64,000 nucleotides of DNA from Epiperipatus broadwayi (GCA_028023455.1 JAQFVV010012395.1:498001-562000), one strand, 5' to 3'. Positions 1 through 10,800 are shown, counted from the stretch's first letter. Notes: a model not told the origin generated them from the sequence alone. A program made the numbers and translations.

Positions 1-7
1 GAAGTTG

Positions 8-163
8 GGCAAAACTCACTATACGTATTGCCACAAACAGCAAGCTAGAGTCTGGGGATATTGGATGAATAGGCACTAGATGGGGATTTTATGCACAAGC
101 CTTCTGGCATCCATTGATTACTCTAGCTTGCTGTGTGTGGCAATACGTATAGTGAGTTTTGCC
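8..163. mobile_element. Short foldback/MITE with 44-bp inverted termini
   Basis: The two ends (8-51 and 120-163) are near-perfect inverted repeats beginning ggcaaaactcactatacg, with a 68-bp centre. No coding capacity. I see no clear target-site duplication, so the superfamily is unresolved. Confidence 0.75.
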
Positions 164-730
164 TGTTTGAATAACAGTTATAAGCAAGCATAAGAAATGG
201 TGATCATGTGATGTTTATTGGCTTGAAATTAATGAGTTTGAAAAGGTACATTTCCTATCTGAGTTTTAATTGATAAGAACTAAAACAGATTGTATACTTA
301 TGCTGTGTGGGATCATCACTTCACACAGCCAAAAAACTTTCATATCCTTTTCTTAGATAAACAACCCTTTATTTATGAATGTTATAAAACTGTTGAAAGT
401 ACTGTTTAAATACCTGATACTGCACATAAGAAGTTACATTTTTACATATGTAAAACTTATGGTGCACATACTTATCATGGCTATCTGCACAAATCCATTA
501 TTTGAACTCTCACTTTTCTAGTTTTGAGGATCATAGTTGCAAAATATTACAATTAGTAAATTTATTGATTGCTATGCAGCTTTGAATTTTGTTGCAATGG
601 CCTATATTCATTGTTATCATGAAAATAAACAATTTATGACTTCATACATTTTTTCATTTCTGCATTTTTATTTTTTTTTTTGCCTTTGAAATTTGTATAG
701 TGTTATAAAAAATAAGTATACATATTTATG
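164..730. other. AT-rich non-coding stretch
   Basis: No coding or repeat signal except a small hairpin at about 302-329 (gctgtgtg / cacacagc arms, 12-nt loop). Confidence 0.5.
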
Positions 731-785
731 TATCAAAACTACCCCAAATCTAAAATTAAACCAGACCAGCATAAAATAATATTAA

Positions 786-830
786 AACACAACCTAAGGT
801 TTCACTGCTACAAGCAGACTTCTCAAGTGT
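786..830 (-). ncRNA. Hammerhead-like hairpin at PLE 3' tail (left arm)
   Basis: Read on minus: ACAC, then TTGAGAAG, a 4-bp stem CTGC/GCAG with a 5-nt loop, GAAA, a minimal ACC-TTA-GGT stem, then GTGT, which can pair with the opening ACAC. This is the order of a type-I hammerhead ribozyme with a very short stem III, the form reported from PLEs. The core TTGAGAA departs from the canonical CUGANGA at two positions, so catalytic activity is doubtful. Confidence 0.35.
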
Positions 831-866
831 AAAGAACTACAAAAAAACTACACAATATATATACTA

Positions 867-1240
867 TTAAAAACTACCCACAAATCCATTCACTTCCCAT
901 CCACCCTTAATATTAAAAGAACTCTTAAATAAGTTAATTGCTTCAGAATAATAAATTTTCAATAATAAAGACTCTTTAATTCTTCTTTTGATTTCATTTC
1001 TCTCAAAGAAGACAACCTTAGCTTCATCAAAATCAATAGTGTGGCTTGAATCTTTTTCATGGACATACAAAGCAGAACTAAGATATCTATTTTTAACTCT
1101 ACTTTTATGAACCTTTATTCTTTCATTTAAACTCAAACTACTCTGACCTATGTAAACCTTCTTACAAAATAAACAAGAAATAAAATATACTACACCAGGA
1201 ATAGTCTTTCTATCAAAAACTTCTTTTGTATTATTTAATA
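867..1240 (-). CDS. PLE GIY-YIG endonuclease domain (fragment, intact motif)
   Basis: The open frame of about 124 residues reads toward the left from the palindrome centre. It begins near EVFDRKTIPGVVYF, continues CLFCKKVYIGQSSLSLNERI, and ends with a helical basic region (FERNEIKRRIKESL) before the stop. GVVY and VYIG correspond to the GIY and YIG motifs of the nuclease fold, and the downstream Arg, His and Glu positions of the family are plausible (ERIKVHKSR, IKESL). PLE proteins carry this domain C-terminal to the reverse transcriptase, where it nicks target DNA. There is no ATG of its own: this is a truncated piece, not an independent gene. The plus-strand twin differs by only a few residues. 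Confidence 0.65.
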
Positions 1241-1584
1241 GAAAGACTATTCCTGGTGTAGTATATTTTATTCCTTGTTTATTTTGTAAGAAGGTTTACA
1301 TAAGTCAGAGTAGTTTGAGTTTAAATGAAAGAATAAAGGTTCATAAAAGTAGAGTTAAAAATAGATATCTTAGTTCTGCTTTGTATGTCCATGAAAAAGA
1401 TACAAGCCACACTATTGATTTTGATGAAGCTAAGGTTGTCTTCTTTGAGAGAAATGAAATCAAAAGAAGAATTAAAGAGTCTTTATTATTGAAAATTTAT
1501 TATTCTGAAGCAATTAACTTATTTAAGAGTTCTTTTAATATTAAGGGTGGATGGGAAGTGAATGGATTTGTGGGTAGTTTTTAA
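1240..1584 (+). pseudogene. PLE GIY-YIG endonuclease domain (fragment, YIG mutated)
   Basis: Mirror copy of the preceding fragment, about 114 codons to a stop at 1582-1584. It reads RKTIPGVVYFIPC, then KKVYISQSSLS. The glycine of the YIG motif is replaced by serine here, whereas the minus-strand copy keeps it. The rest (HKSRVKNRYLSSALYVHEKD and the C-terminal helix) is almost unchanged. The domain is probably nuclease-dead and has no start codon or upstream polymerase. Confidence 0.6.
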
Positions 1585-1620
1585 TAGTATATATATTGTG
1601 TAGTTTTTTTGTAGTTCTTT

Positions 1621-1664
1621 ACACTTGAGAAGTCTGATTGTAGCAGTGAAACCTTAGGTTGTGT
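1621..1664 (+). ncRNA. Hammerhead-like hairpin at PLE 3' tail (right arm)
   Basis: Same layout as the left-arm motif (ACAC, TTGAGAAG, GCAGTGAAACC, GTGT), but stem II is weakened by a C-to-A change (CTGA against GCAG). Confidence 0.3.
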
Positions 1665-2039
1665 TTTAATATTATTTTATGCTGGTCTGGTTTAATTTTA
1701 GATTTGGGGTAGTTTTGATTTTATATTGTCTAGTTTAGCTTTATGCTTGTAATGTTTATATTTATGTATATATGATATTATTAATGGCTGCAGAAAGGAG
1801 TTTGCTATTAACTGAAAGGAGACTCTTTGATTTCTCTTGGAGGCCTTAAAGGAACCGAGCAGGGCGAATTCCTAATGTCCACTCCATACATTCTTGTCAT
1901 TGTAGCTGTTATTACTATGTGATTATTCATATAGTATACGAACATGGATGGGCTGCTCACCAACACGCATTAGCCAGTGTGGTGAGTTTATTGGCTTTTT
2001 ACCTCTGAGTTTAAGAATATTTTTTCAATATATACAATC

Positions 2040-3116
2040 ATGCCAGACAAAAATAAATCATGGCCCTTATTCCCAGGAGGCTGTAAAGTCACCAACCAAG
2101 GCAGTGGTTGGTGGCCAAAGGCGGAGGGTGCTAAGAATCCCCTGATTGCGGACTCAGGTTGCCATTTGATGACGACTTTTTATTTAGGCACTTACAACTG
2201 CAGATCACTTTCAAGTGAAGGAAGATTGCAAGAGTTAGAAGAAGAACTGTCTTATATTAAATGGGACATTATTGGACTTTGTGAAGTTAGAAGAAAAGGT
2301 GAAGAAACAATTGATTTAAAAAGTGGACATATACTCTACTATAAAGGCACAAATATTGGAAATACAAGTGGAGTAGGATTCATTATAAATAAAAAATGGA
2401 AGAATAACATTGTGGAGATTGATGGTGTATCAGACAGAGTGGCAAGATTAGTTTTACAACTTAATAGCAGATACCAAATGCAGATAATTCAGGTTTATGC
2501 CCCAACAAGTTCTCATAGTGATGAAGTTATAGAAGATTTTTATATGGATGTACAAAAGGCTTTTGATCAGAGTAAACAACATTTTAAAATTGTTATGGGA
2601 GACTTTAATGCTAGAATTGGTAAACAAATGAAAGATGAAAATGCTGTAGGTAATTTTGGTTATGGTAATAGAAATGAGAGAGGACATAGACTTGTGGAGT
2701 TTGCAGAAAAAGAAAAACTTTATATTATGAATTCTTTTTTTGAGAAAAATGTTAAAAGGAAATGGACATGGAAGCATCCAAATGAAGGTACAGCAGAATT
2801 GGATTATATTTTGACTAACAGAAAATACATATTTCAAGATTGTAATGTTCTTAATAAATTTAACACAGGAAGTGATCATCGATTAGTAAGATGTAAGATA
2901 CATGTTAATGCAAAACTAGAGAGACAAAAATTATTAAGAAAAACAATATTTACAGTTGATATTCCTAATCTTCAGAAACATTCTAATGAATTTAAATTAG
3001 AACTTACAAATTGGTTTCAAGTATTAGTAGATTTTGAACATGATTCAGATTTGAATGACATTAATAAGAAACTAAGCGATACACTTTTTAAAAACTGCAA
3101 CAAAGATAGCTGGTAG
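2040..3116 (+). CDS. RTE AP-endonuclease region (5' part of broken ORF)
   Basis: 358 codons. The endonuclease fold begins at about residue 45 (LGTYNCRSL). Then come the catalytic acid in IIGLCEVRRKG (about residue 80), IIQVYAPTS (about 150), VMGDFNARIG (about 185), WTWKHPNEGTAELDYI (about 245) and the catalytic GSDHRLVRC (about 280). These are the ordered motifs of the APE-type endonucleases that cut target DNA for target-primed reverse transcription. Residues before about 42 may be 5' UTR read through: an ATG at 2169 is closer to the domain. The frame closes at 3114-3116, but another frame continues the homology (KIAGRKKQQ), so one base has been gained or lost in an A/T run just upstream. 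Confidence 0.85.
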   Translation: MPDKNKSWPLFPGGCKVTNQGSGWWPKAEGAKNPLIADSGCHLMTTFYLGTYNCRSLSSEGRLQELEEELSYIKWDIIGLCEVRRKGEETIDLKSGHILYYKGTNIGNTSGVGFIINKKWKNNIVEIDGVSDRVARLVLQLNSRYQMQIIQVYAPTSSHSDEVIEDFYMDVQKAFDQSKQHFKIVMGDFNARIGKQMKDENAVGNFGYGNRNERGHRLVEFAEKEKLYIMNSFFEKNVKRKWTWKHPNEGTAELDYILTNRKYIFQDCNVLNKFNTGSDHRLVRCKIHVNAKLERQKLLRKTIFTVDIPNLQKHSNEFKLELTNWFQVLVDFEHDSDLNDINKKLSDTLFKNCNKDSW

Positions 3117-3129
3117 AAAAAAGCAGCAA

Positions 3130-4332
3130 TTGACCAATAAAATTTCTACCGAGACTAGAGAATTTATGAAGAAAAGAAGGAATATGAGGATATACAACAA
3201 TGATGCATTAAAAAAGATTGAATATCTCGAATTTTGTAAAATAGTGCGGAAAAAAGTTGAAAATGATATAAGAAAGTATAATTGTGAACTAGCAAGGAAA
3301 ACTATAGAAGAGAATAAAAGTCTAAAGAGTGTAAAACAACATTTTGGTATTGGTAGGAAATTTATATCTGCAATAAGAAAAAAAGATGGCATTATTACTA
3401 AAAAGAGAGATGACATCATGAAATGTGTAGAAGACTTCTATCAAGAATTATATAGTAATAAAGAACAAGTGCCTCCTATACCTATTATATCTTCTGAATT
3501 GCCCAGAATTTTGAATGAGGAAGTGAGACATGCAATTAAATTTATGAAGAAAGGGAAGGCTCCAGGTAATGATGGAATTATAATTGATATATTAAAAGAA
3601 GCAGGTGAAGAAATAGAATTTTTTTTAGCAAAGTTATATACCAAATGTCTAAATGATAAAGATGTACCAGATGATTGGAAGAATGCAGTATTAATATTAA
3701 TATTTAAAAAAGGTGATAAAGAAGATATTAGAAATTACAGACCTATCAGTCTTTTATCAGTTTTATACAAAATTTTTACTAAGATAATTACAACTCGTCT
3801 ACAGAAAACACTGGATTTCCACCAACCAAGAGAACAAGCTGGATTTAAAAGTGGTTTTAGTACAGTAGATCATATCCAGGTATTGAGAGAAATTATAGAA
3901 AGGACAAATGAATATGAGTTGCCATTATGCTTAGGATTTGTAGACTATGAAAAGGCATTTGATTCTATAAACATTTCTTCAGTGATTAAAGCATTGGATC
4001 ATCAAGGTGTAGATCCAGGATATTGTCATATTTTAAAGAATATTTATAAAAATGCAACAGCAACAATTAGATTACATAATGATAGTAGGAAAATCAACAT
4101 TGAAAAGGGTGTAAGGCAGGGTGACTCCATATCTCCAAAACTTTTTACAGCAGTGCTGCAAGAAGTATTTTGTGGATTAAAATGGGAAGCTAAAGGAGTG
4201 AAAGTAAATGGAGATTATTTAAGTCATTTAGATTTTGCAGATGATGTAGTTGTTTTTGCAAATAATGCTTTAGAGCTACAGGAAATGTTGCAGGAGTTAT
4301 CAGATGAAAGTAGGACTAAAGATAAATGTTAA
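3130..4332 (+). CDS. RTE reverse transcriptase domain (middle part of broken ORF)
   Basis: About 400 codons in the frame that takes over after the endonuclease. The listed start is a TTG and not a real start: the frame is open upstream to about 3097. Reverse transcriptase motifs occur in order: NYRPISLLSVLYKIFTK (about 200), motif A DYEKAFDSI (about 277), motif B VRQGDSISPKLF (about 330) and motif C FADDVVVFAN (about 370) with both catalytic aspartates. All key residues are present, so only the two frameshifts disable it. The frame ends at 4330-4332 after a shift near 4305, beyond which the next frame continues with KVGLKINVKKTKVMF. Confidence 0.85.
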   Translation: MTNKISTETREFMKKRRNMRIYNNDALKKIEYLEFCKIVRKKVENDIRKYNCELARKTIEENKSLKSVKQHFGIGRKFISAIRKKDGIITKKRDDIMKCVEDFYQELYSNKEQVPPIPIISSELPRILNEEVRHAIKFMKKGKAPGNDGIIIDILKEAGEEIEFFLAKLYTKCLNDKDVPDDWKNAVLILIFKKGDKEDIRNYRPISLLSVLYKIFTKIITTRLQKTLDFHQPREQAGFKSGFSTVDHIQVLREIIERTNEYELPLCLGFVDYEKAFDSINISSVIKALDHQGVDPGYCHILKNIYKNATATIRLHNDSRKINIEKGVRQGDSISPKLFTAVLQEVFCGLKWEAKGVKVNGDYLSHLDFADDVVVFANNALELQEMLQELSDESRTKDKC

Positions 4333-4990
4333 AAAGACTAAAGTAATGTTTAATAGATTTTCTCAAAATATGAAAATAAAGATTGATTATGATGAGTTAG
4401 AAGAAGTTAACAGTTACAAATACCTTGGTCAGATTATTAATACAGATGGAAATATAATGGATGAAATTAATCATAGAATTAAACTTGGTTGGAGTGCTTT
4501 TGGTAGAAATAACTTGATACTAAAAGGAAATATGCCTATGTGTTTGAAAAGGAAGGTTTTTAATAAATGTGTTTTACCAGTTCTTACTTATGGATCTGAG
4601 ACTTGGACACTTAATAGAAGAGCAATACAGAGACTTCAGACCACTCAAAGAAGTATGGAGAGATGCATGTTGGGAGTGACAAGAAGGGATCAAAAACGCA
4701 ATGTATGGGTAAGAGAACAAACAGGTGTTACTGACCTCATTGTAAAAATTAAAAGACTGAAGTGGAGTTGGGCTGGACATATTGTTAGAAGAGATGATAA
4801 TAGATGGACAATTGAAATTTTAAACTGGATTCCAAGAGATTGTAAAAGACCCAGAAAGAGACCACATGTGAGATGGATGGATGAAATAAGAAAGTGTGCA
4901 GGGATGATGTGGAGAAAAGAAGCTAAAGATAGGAAAAGATGGATTGAACTTGGAGAGGCCTTTATCCTGCAGTGGATTGATAATGGTTGA
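4304..4990 (+). CDS. RTE thumb and C-terminal region (3' part of broken ORF)
   Basis: 228 codons. The first residues, KVGLKINVKKTKVM, follow RT motif C in related elements. Then come the thumb region (YKYLGQIINTDG, LPVLTYGSETWTL) and the C-terminal segment RRDQKRNVWVREQTG ... KRPRKRPHVRWMDEI that typifies RTE polyproteins. The stop at 4988-4990 lies immediately before the (TGA)n tail, so there is almost no 3' UTR, another RTE feature. The ATG at 4304 is internal to the ancestral ORF. Confidence 0.85.
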   Translation: MKVGLKINVKKTKVMFNRFSQNMKIKIDYDELEEVNSYKYLGQIINTDGNIMDEINHRIKLGWSAFGRNNLILKGNMPMCLKRKVFNKCVLPVLTYGSETWTLNRRAIQRLQTTQRSMERCMLGVTRRDQKRNVWVREQTGVTDLIVKIKRLKWSWAGHIVRRDDNRWTIEILNWIPRDCKRPRKRPHVRWMDEIRKCAGMMWRKEAKDRKRWIELGEAFILQWIDNG

Positions 4991-5001
4991 TGATGATGAT
5001 A

Positions 5002-6090
5002 TTAATGTAAATAAAGTTTATTGGAAAATATTTACTGCAAAACAAATAATTATTCATTCTAGCAAAATTTACAAGAAATTAGCATGGACTGAAACTTAAA
5101 TTAATTATGCAATTTACTATATATATATACACACACACACTAAATTGCAGCAGCAGACTGAGTTAAACATATGTACAGAAGCTTAGAAAATCAGATGTAG
5201 ATTTTTTATTCTCAAGTAATATGTGCACAGAAATAAAATATATTTTTTAAAAAATGTTTACATTAGAGACTGTTTCCTCAAGGATCATTGTTAGTTCACT
5301 TATTTATATATACATGTTTTTATGGGGAAAATAAACTTCACATTAATTTATGTTATTGTTTGTTTACTTAACTCTGACCTGACAGGTATGCATATACCCC
5401 AGTGTTCACAGCAGCATATATTTAAAATTTTGTAAATGAAAAGTAAATAAATATAAAATTTATTATTTATGTGATATAAGAAATTCAGACTGGAATCATT
5501 AGAAGTTGTTAGAATGAACCTAGTATGCTGCTAGCTTGTGTGACAAAAGTTTTTATACTTTCCTTTTTTTTTCATTGCAAAAAAAATTACTTTGCTTTGA
5601 AAAAATATATAAATTAGAATTGGTAAATGATAAAGTATTTTTGGAATCCAAGAGCCTAGAAATTAAAAAAAAAAGTTAATTCTGGAATCAATGTCAAAAT
5701 CTATTTTTGCCATCTAAATATTTAATGTAATCTTCATAAAATTAAATAAGCAGAGAGAGAGAGAGAAAAAAAAAAGTTATTATGTAGATAAAAATTTGTA
5801 GTAAAAAAATTCAAATTTTGTCATTAAAAAACATGGCACCTACCTTTTGAAAGAAAAGAAAAAAGAAGAGAATGATATAATACACATACTTGTAGTTCAC
5901 TGGGTTTTCTTGTTAATATGAAATGAAAACAAGGACATTTTAAATATTATGAACGAGCAGTGTTCACATGATGCTACCTATATCCATTAATTAGTTGTTT
6001 TTCTTTAATAGTATTTAACTTTAGTTAACTTGTTAAATGAATTTACAATATGTATAATAACGAATCTTTCTTATTGCATTGCCAAATGTA
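5002..6090. other. AT-rich non-coding stretch with microsatellites
   Basis: Contains (CA)n at 5129-5140 and (GA)n at 5752-5766. No coding or element signal seen. Confidence 0.5.
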
Positions 6091-6164
6091 TATCATATAA
6101 TACTAAATCATCCATGCACTTTACTACTGTTACACAATGCTTTATTTACCATCCTCTTTTACAG

Positions 6165-6200
6165 TTTACAGTTTCGATTGCCTCAGTAATCTTCTTCAGA
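6165..6200 (-). ncRNA. Candidate hammerhead ribozyme core (left arm)
   Basis: Read on minus: CTGAAGA (canonical CUGANGA), stem II GATTAC-TGAG-GCAATC with one mismatch, then GAAAC. Both invariant hammerhead boxes are present. Stems I and III are not obvious, so activity is uncertain. Confidence 0.35.
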
Positions 6201-6615
6201 ACTACAACATAATATAAACATTTGAAAATAAATATACATGAACATATAATTTAGATTCTATATATACATCTTATAATCATCATCTATTTATTATCTTTTA
6301 AATATTATATATATATATTTTACCCTTTTTTTACATTCTATATTTATTAATTAAAACTTTCTATACATTTATATTCTATTTTATTTTAAGTTAGAGTTAA
6401 GTATTTAAAAATTAATAAGAATAAAATAAAATAAAGAATACAAATAGAATATACATGTATAGGAAGCTTTAATTAATAAACATAAAATATAAAAAAAGGG
6501 TAAAAGAATTATATAATATTTAAAAGGTAATAAATAGATAATGATTGTAAGATGTATATATATAGAATGTAAATTATATGTTCATGTATATTTATATTCA
6601 TATGTTTGTATTATG

Positions 6616-6660
6616 TTATAGTTCTGAAGAAGATTGCTGGGGCAATCAAAACTGTAAACT
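6616..6660 (+). ncRNA. Candidate hammerhead ribozyme core (right arm, mutated)
   Basis: CTGAAGA at 6624-6630, perfect 6-bp stem II GATTGC/GCAATC (6632-6637 and 6642-6647) with loop TGGG. The following box reads AAAAC instead of GAAAC, which should abolish cleavage. Confidence 0.3.
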
Positions 6661-7199
6661 GTAAAAGAGGATGGTAAATAAAGCATATGTAACAGTAGTA
6701 AAGTGCATGGATGATTTAGTATTATATAATTTACAATATGTGTATTAAGTACAAAATCTAATTTCCAACTTTTAGAAATCCTTGTCTAAATTATTTAATT
6801 TTGACCTTATGCAAACTTTACTTTCTATTCTCTTCTTTTCCTCTATTAGAAATAAATGTAAATTAATTATTTCTGAATCTCTCTTCTGCCTTATGTGCAG
6901 TTTTACAAATGTTTTTATTTTGATAAATCATTTTTATGAATAAAATATTATTTTACTTAAATTATATACTCAGTTTTGACTAAGTATAAATCATCAATCA
7001 AGAGAAATTTCTTTACATATTTTTATTTTATTATGTGTAAGAATATTAAAGCAGATTGCATTATACAATGATGTTATACCTCGTTAAGTTTATATCCTTA
7101 CAATACTTTGTCCTAAAATGATGAGATTATAAATGGTGATATTCATTTTTATTTTTCATTATTAAAATTATGTTCTGACTATGCTATGCCATTTGTTCA

Positions 7200-7592
7200 T
7201 TAATGATCTTGTACAGCTTGTGCTGAGAACCACTTACTAATATTCTCTTTAAATTCTTCATTATATAAAAGATATATAGCTATTTTTATTGTTACTACTG
7301 CATTATCTCCAGACCATTCGTCAATTACATGTACAGCCATGCCACCATACGTCTCCGCAAGTAACTGGCCATCTCTAGAATTGAGAGTTAATGCTACAAT
7401 ATACTTATTTATAATTTAACATGAAAAAATTTGAAATACATTGACTGGATTAAAGCTATGCACTAGGTCTCCTGCCACGGATGTAGTTCCCATTAAAAGA
7501 AAAAATACCAGAAATAATTGACTGATATACTTGATAGCTACAGAAAATTTCAATTGAGATACTAGAGAGTGGTTGCCCTTCAGTATATACAT
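7200..7592 (-). pseudogene. Possible small secreted protein with one in-frame stop
   Basis: From an ATG at 7592 the minus strand reads about 51 residues with a signal-peptide-like core (QLFLVFFLLMGTTSVAGDLV), then a TAA at 7416-7418. The same frame then continues for more than 70 residues (LNSRDGQLLAETYGGMAVHV, SGDNAVVTIKIAIYLLYNEE) to a stop at 7200-7202. Two readings fit: one ORF interrupted by a nonsense mutation, or two exons around a 36-nt GT...AG segment (7404-7439) that would remove the stop in phase. 36 nt is very short for an animal intron. Composition is richer in GC than the surroundings and looks protein-coding. I recognise no family. Confidence 0.4.
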
Positions 7593-8998
7593 ATGATATA
7601 TGAGTTAAAATAGGATAATTTATGCACCTATATGACTGCTCCATCCCCACAAGTATATGCACACAGATTGCATCACACTTATCTACATGAATCTCCTGCA
7701 TTATCATAGAGATTGACTTAGTAAACTTCTACTTTGTTTACATTTCACTAAGGAAAGATTTGAATATTTTGATATTACATATTTCTCTCTCTTATGTGAT
7801 GTCTATTCTTCACCCAAAAAGCATTCTCACTGATTACTAGATAAAAGAAACAACAAAAACAAAGAAAGTAAATTAACAAAAACTCTAGGCACTATGAACA
7901 TGATAAAATTACTATTTTCACTGAAATAACTTAAAATAATTAATACATTTATTAATTAGAAATAATAAAGTAAAATTGAAGGTTTAATAAGTACTGTACT
8001 TGATAATAGAAATACATCATTCTAATTTTGGTTTACAAATATATTTTTGTAGATTAACTTAAGCTATACATTAGCAGTAGATAAATTGCAATTTGCAGAT
8101 ATATACATTGTAAGAACTATTAAATAAATACATATATGTATGCACACACATGCATGTCTAATAATACAACATATTCCATTATTAATAAAGCAATAAATAT
8201 TCTATTTTAACAAATATAAATGAATCAATGTTAAGCTTACATATAATAAGTCCACACATACATGGACATTCTGTTATAAAAATATTTCATTACTATTATT
8301 TTTATTAATTATAAACAGAATAATATTATTCTACTTTAAGAATTTTATGAATACCATAATAAAATTCCAAGAAAATATACCTAGAATTTTTATTCTCTGG
8401 AGACTTTTTCCTGTCTTGCTACTTTATTTAATTCATTCATAAGTTTACTTTTAAAACAAATCAGAACATTTCTGATCAGTTAAATATTTTTTCTTTTGGG
8501 TACTAAACAGAACTAGATATTCATTAATGGCAGAATTAATATGTGAAATCATAAGTCATTAATATATTTATTTAGTAGCAGTTTCTTTCATATGTACTTT
8601 ATAGCTTTGCAAAATATAACTTGCATGGACAGTTTATATATGAGTGACAATAGATTTTTTTCATCTGGATTTCCATATATATAGTTAAAGCAATATACAT
8701 GTAAAGTATAACATGAGTCTCAAGATTAGTTGATTGGTTTCATATATAGATTACCATTGTGACATTTTCTGAGTAACATATATATAAGTTCTGGCAGTCC
8801 TCAGCTCAGTTCAGCTTTCCTGATTTCATGAACCAATTCTTAGTAGTAGATGCAATGGAATTTAAAAATAGGATTAAATTATTTTTCATCTTGATAATTA
8901 CTAAATTATTGTTCTGGATAAACACTTATTTTAGACACCAATGAATTAAAAATATTATCTACACCGTTTTCTTTTCAAAAATACTTCATAACTTTCAA
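7593..8998. other. AT-rich non-coding stretch
   Basis: No supported gene or element. A minus-strand open frame starting in this region's edge is an alternative frame of the preceding candidate. Confidence 0.4.
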
Positions 8999-9296
8999 TA
9001 TATAAATGAATACACCAAACTTTTTCTTTTTAAACTTGATTTTTATATGACTTATAAAAATATAACTGCACACCAACATTGGACTTTAGTCTTAATAGAA
9101 AGGGTTTGGGGTAAAGAGTATTTTTTAATTTTTGGATTTGTTTGGAATATGTGATATTTATATTTATTATTATATATTTGTATTTTTCATTTGAAAAAAG
9201 ATTATATTATAAAATAGTCCAAACATTGGTGCTTAGTTACAATAGCCATATAAAAATCAAGTTTTAAAAAGAAGTTTGGTTTATTCATTTATATAT
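8999..9296. mobile_element. ~300-bp MITE with long terminal inverted repeats
   Basis: Arms 8999-9095 and about 9210-9296 are inverted copies (tataaatgaatacaccaaac against gtttggtttattcattta; the inner accaacattggact against agtccaaacattggt also matches). Non-coding AT-rich centre. Confidence 0.7.
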
Positions 9297-10800
9297 ATAT
9301 ATTATTTTAGACACATTTTTTATCTTTGTTATAGTAAAATTTGAATTTTTATCAAAATCAGAAATAGATTAAATAAAATATTTGTATTAAAATAGAGAAC
9401 TGTTTTATATCTGCTTTCAAACAGTTTATAATATTTGAAAATATCAAGAAATAGTATTTAATCAATCAACCCTTAATTCATTCCAGTCTTTATTTTAAAT
9501 TTTGATATATGTAAATTTTGTCTTAAGTTCATTTTTATTCTTTTTTTAAAAAGCTACATTAATTTAGCACATACACTTCACATTTAGAAAAATTTATAAA
9601 TAACTTTATCAACATAATAAAAGTATTATTTTTTTTATATGGAAATAGGTATTAGCATTTCTTTCCCTTAGGTCTTGTTTTAACCTAGTTATTAATTGAC
9701 TATTTATTGTTCCTTTTTGTAAAACATTTTTATATTATCATCTTTACAATCTAAATAATTTACAGTATAATTACCATTCACCGTATTATGAATTGTTTAG
9801 ATTTTTACAAGTGATAACAAAAATGTTTCTGTGTAGGAGCAACAAAAAAAAAAAAAAATTAAAAATCAGGTTAAAACAATATTTAAGAAACAAATATTCA
9901 AATATATATCTGTACATAAAAAAAATATAAACATTTAAAATTTGAAATAAAAATTATAGAAAGCGTTAAAACATAAAAAAAAAGATTAACTAGAAAGGAA
10001 AAAACCCAACAATGATAAAAATTTGATATTTAAGCAGTTATAGGAGAATAATTATAACCACTGGAAAACAATTAGAGGGAAAAGTAAATACAGTAGGTAT
10101 TTTTTTAAAAATATAAGAATTTAGCACCTAAGCAGTTATAGAGAATAATTAGAAATAATTAAAAAGAATTAAAGGTAAATAAAATATATATTTTTAAAAG
10201 TTGCCTAATAGTTTAAAGTTGTAATAATTATATTTATAAATAATCTTTTGTTAAAGATTTGCAGAGGTCCCTACTGTCATTTTTTTCAGGCTAGTTTTAA
10301 GATTATAGCCTTAATAAATATTACTAATAGTTTAAAATAAAATATATAGAAAATTTAGAATGTAGAAAAGAAATGTATTAGGAAAATGTAAATAATATAC
10401 ATAATGATGGTAGAAAAATAAAAAATAAGTAAAAAAAAAAACAACAAGATAAAGATATATATTGTAGAAAAGTATTATACTGATATTGTTATTTATGGAT
10501 TATTGTAAACACATTTTACAATACTCTACAAATATTTATAGTTAAATAAATCGTACAATATAATATAAAATAAAATATATTTATATAATAGTAATAATTG
10601 TATACATATAATAATAATACAGAAAAGCTCTTAGCAAATATTGATTTTTGTCCTTTTTAATGTGTTGGAACTATTTTACCATTTAAATTTATGATACATA
10701 CATAATGACATATCTCTCTTTTATATTAAATTGACTAGTACTTATAACAATAATACAATATGTATAAGGAGAAACAAAAAATTCAATATATAGAAAGCTA
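9297..10800. other. AT-rich stretch with one MITE fragment
   Basis: Mostly featureless. The segment 10261-10314 (gcagaggtccctactgtc ... atagccttaat) is one end of the MITE found complete at 45286-45458. Confidence 0.5.

Larger units (their letters stand above)
731..1719. mobile_element. Inverted pair of Penelope-like element 3' ends
   Basis: Left arm (731-1213, read on minus) and right arm (1238-1719, plus) are nearly identical over about 480 bp, with a 24-bp centre. Each arm holds the C-terminal GIY-YIG endonuclease region of a Penelope-like element followed by a 3' tail with a ribozyme-like hairpin. The N-terminal and reverse transcriptase parts are absent. Head-to-head and partial tandem arrangements of terminal repeats are known for PLEs. 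The few differences between arms suggest a fairly recent duplication. Confidence 0.7.
1787..5001 (+). mobile_element. Nearly full-length RTE-type non-LTR retrotransposon
   Basis: A 3.2-kb element with an AP-endonuclease, a reverse transcriptase and a C-terminal basic region, ending in a short (TGA)n-like tail (gatgatgatgat at 4989-5000), as is usual for RTE elements. The 5' end at about 1787 is inferred because homology to the minus-strand copy at 53730-57750 starts there (gctgcagaaa). Non-coding 5' sequence of roughly 250-380 bp precedes the ORF. Two frameshifts, near 3085-3100 and near 4305, split what should be one long ORF, so this copy cannot make a full protein. Its low divergence otherwise suggests a recent insertion. 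Confidence 0.85.
6092..6730. repeat. Inverted pair of a ~310-bp ribozyme-like repeat
   Basis: Arms of about 300 bp (6092-6384 and 6425-6730) are imperfect inverted copies with a 40-bp centre. Each carries a conserved tract combining CTGAAGA, a stem-loop and a GAAAC-type box. A single further copy lies at 14688-15000. I infer that this is the terminal part of a PLE-like element because two other elements here place a similar hairpin next to a GIY-YIG domain, but no coding sequence is attached to it. Confidence 0.7.

Noticed and set aside
1948-2145. Open frame overlapping the start of the RTE
   Set aside because: It lies in the RTE 5' untranslated part and overlaps the endonuclease frame; the decayed copy does not preserve it.
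2454-2879. 141-codon minus-strand frame
   Set aside because: It is the antisense of the endonuclease domain; composition is a mirror of that coding sequence.
7456-7707. 83-codon minus-strand frame
   Set aside because: It overlaps the candidate secreted-protein frame in another phase and has no signal or family pattern, while the overlapping frame does.
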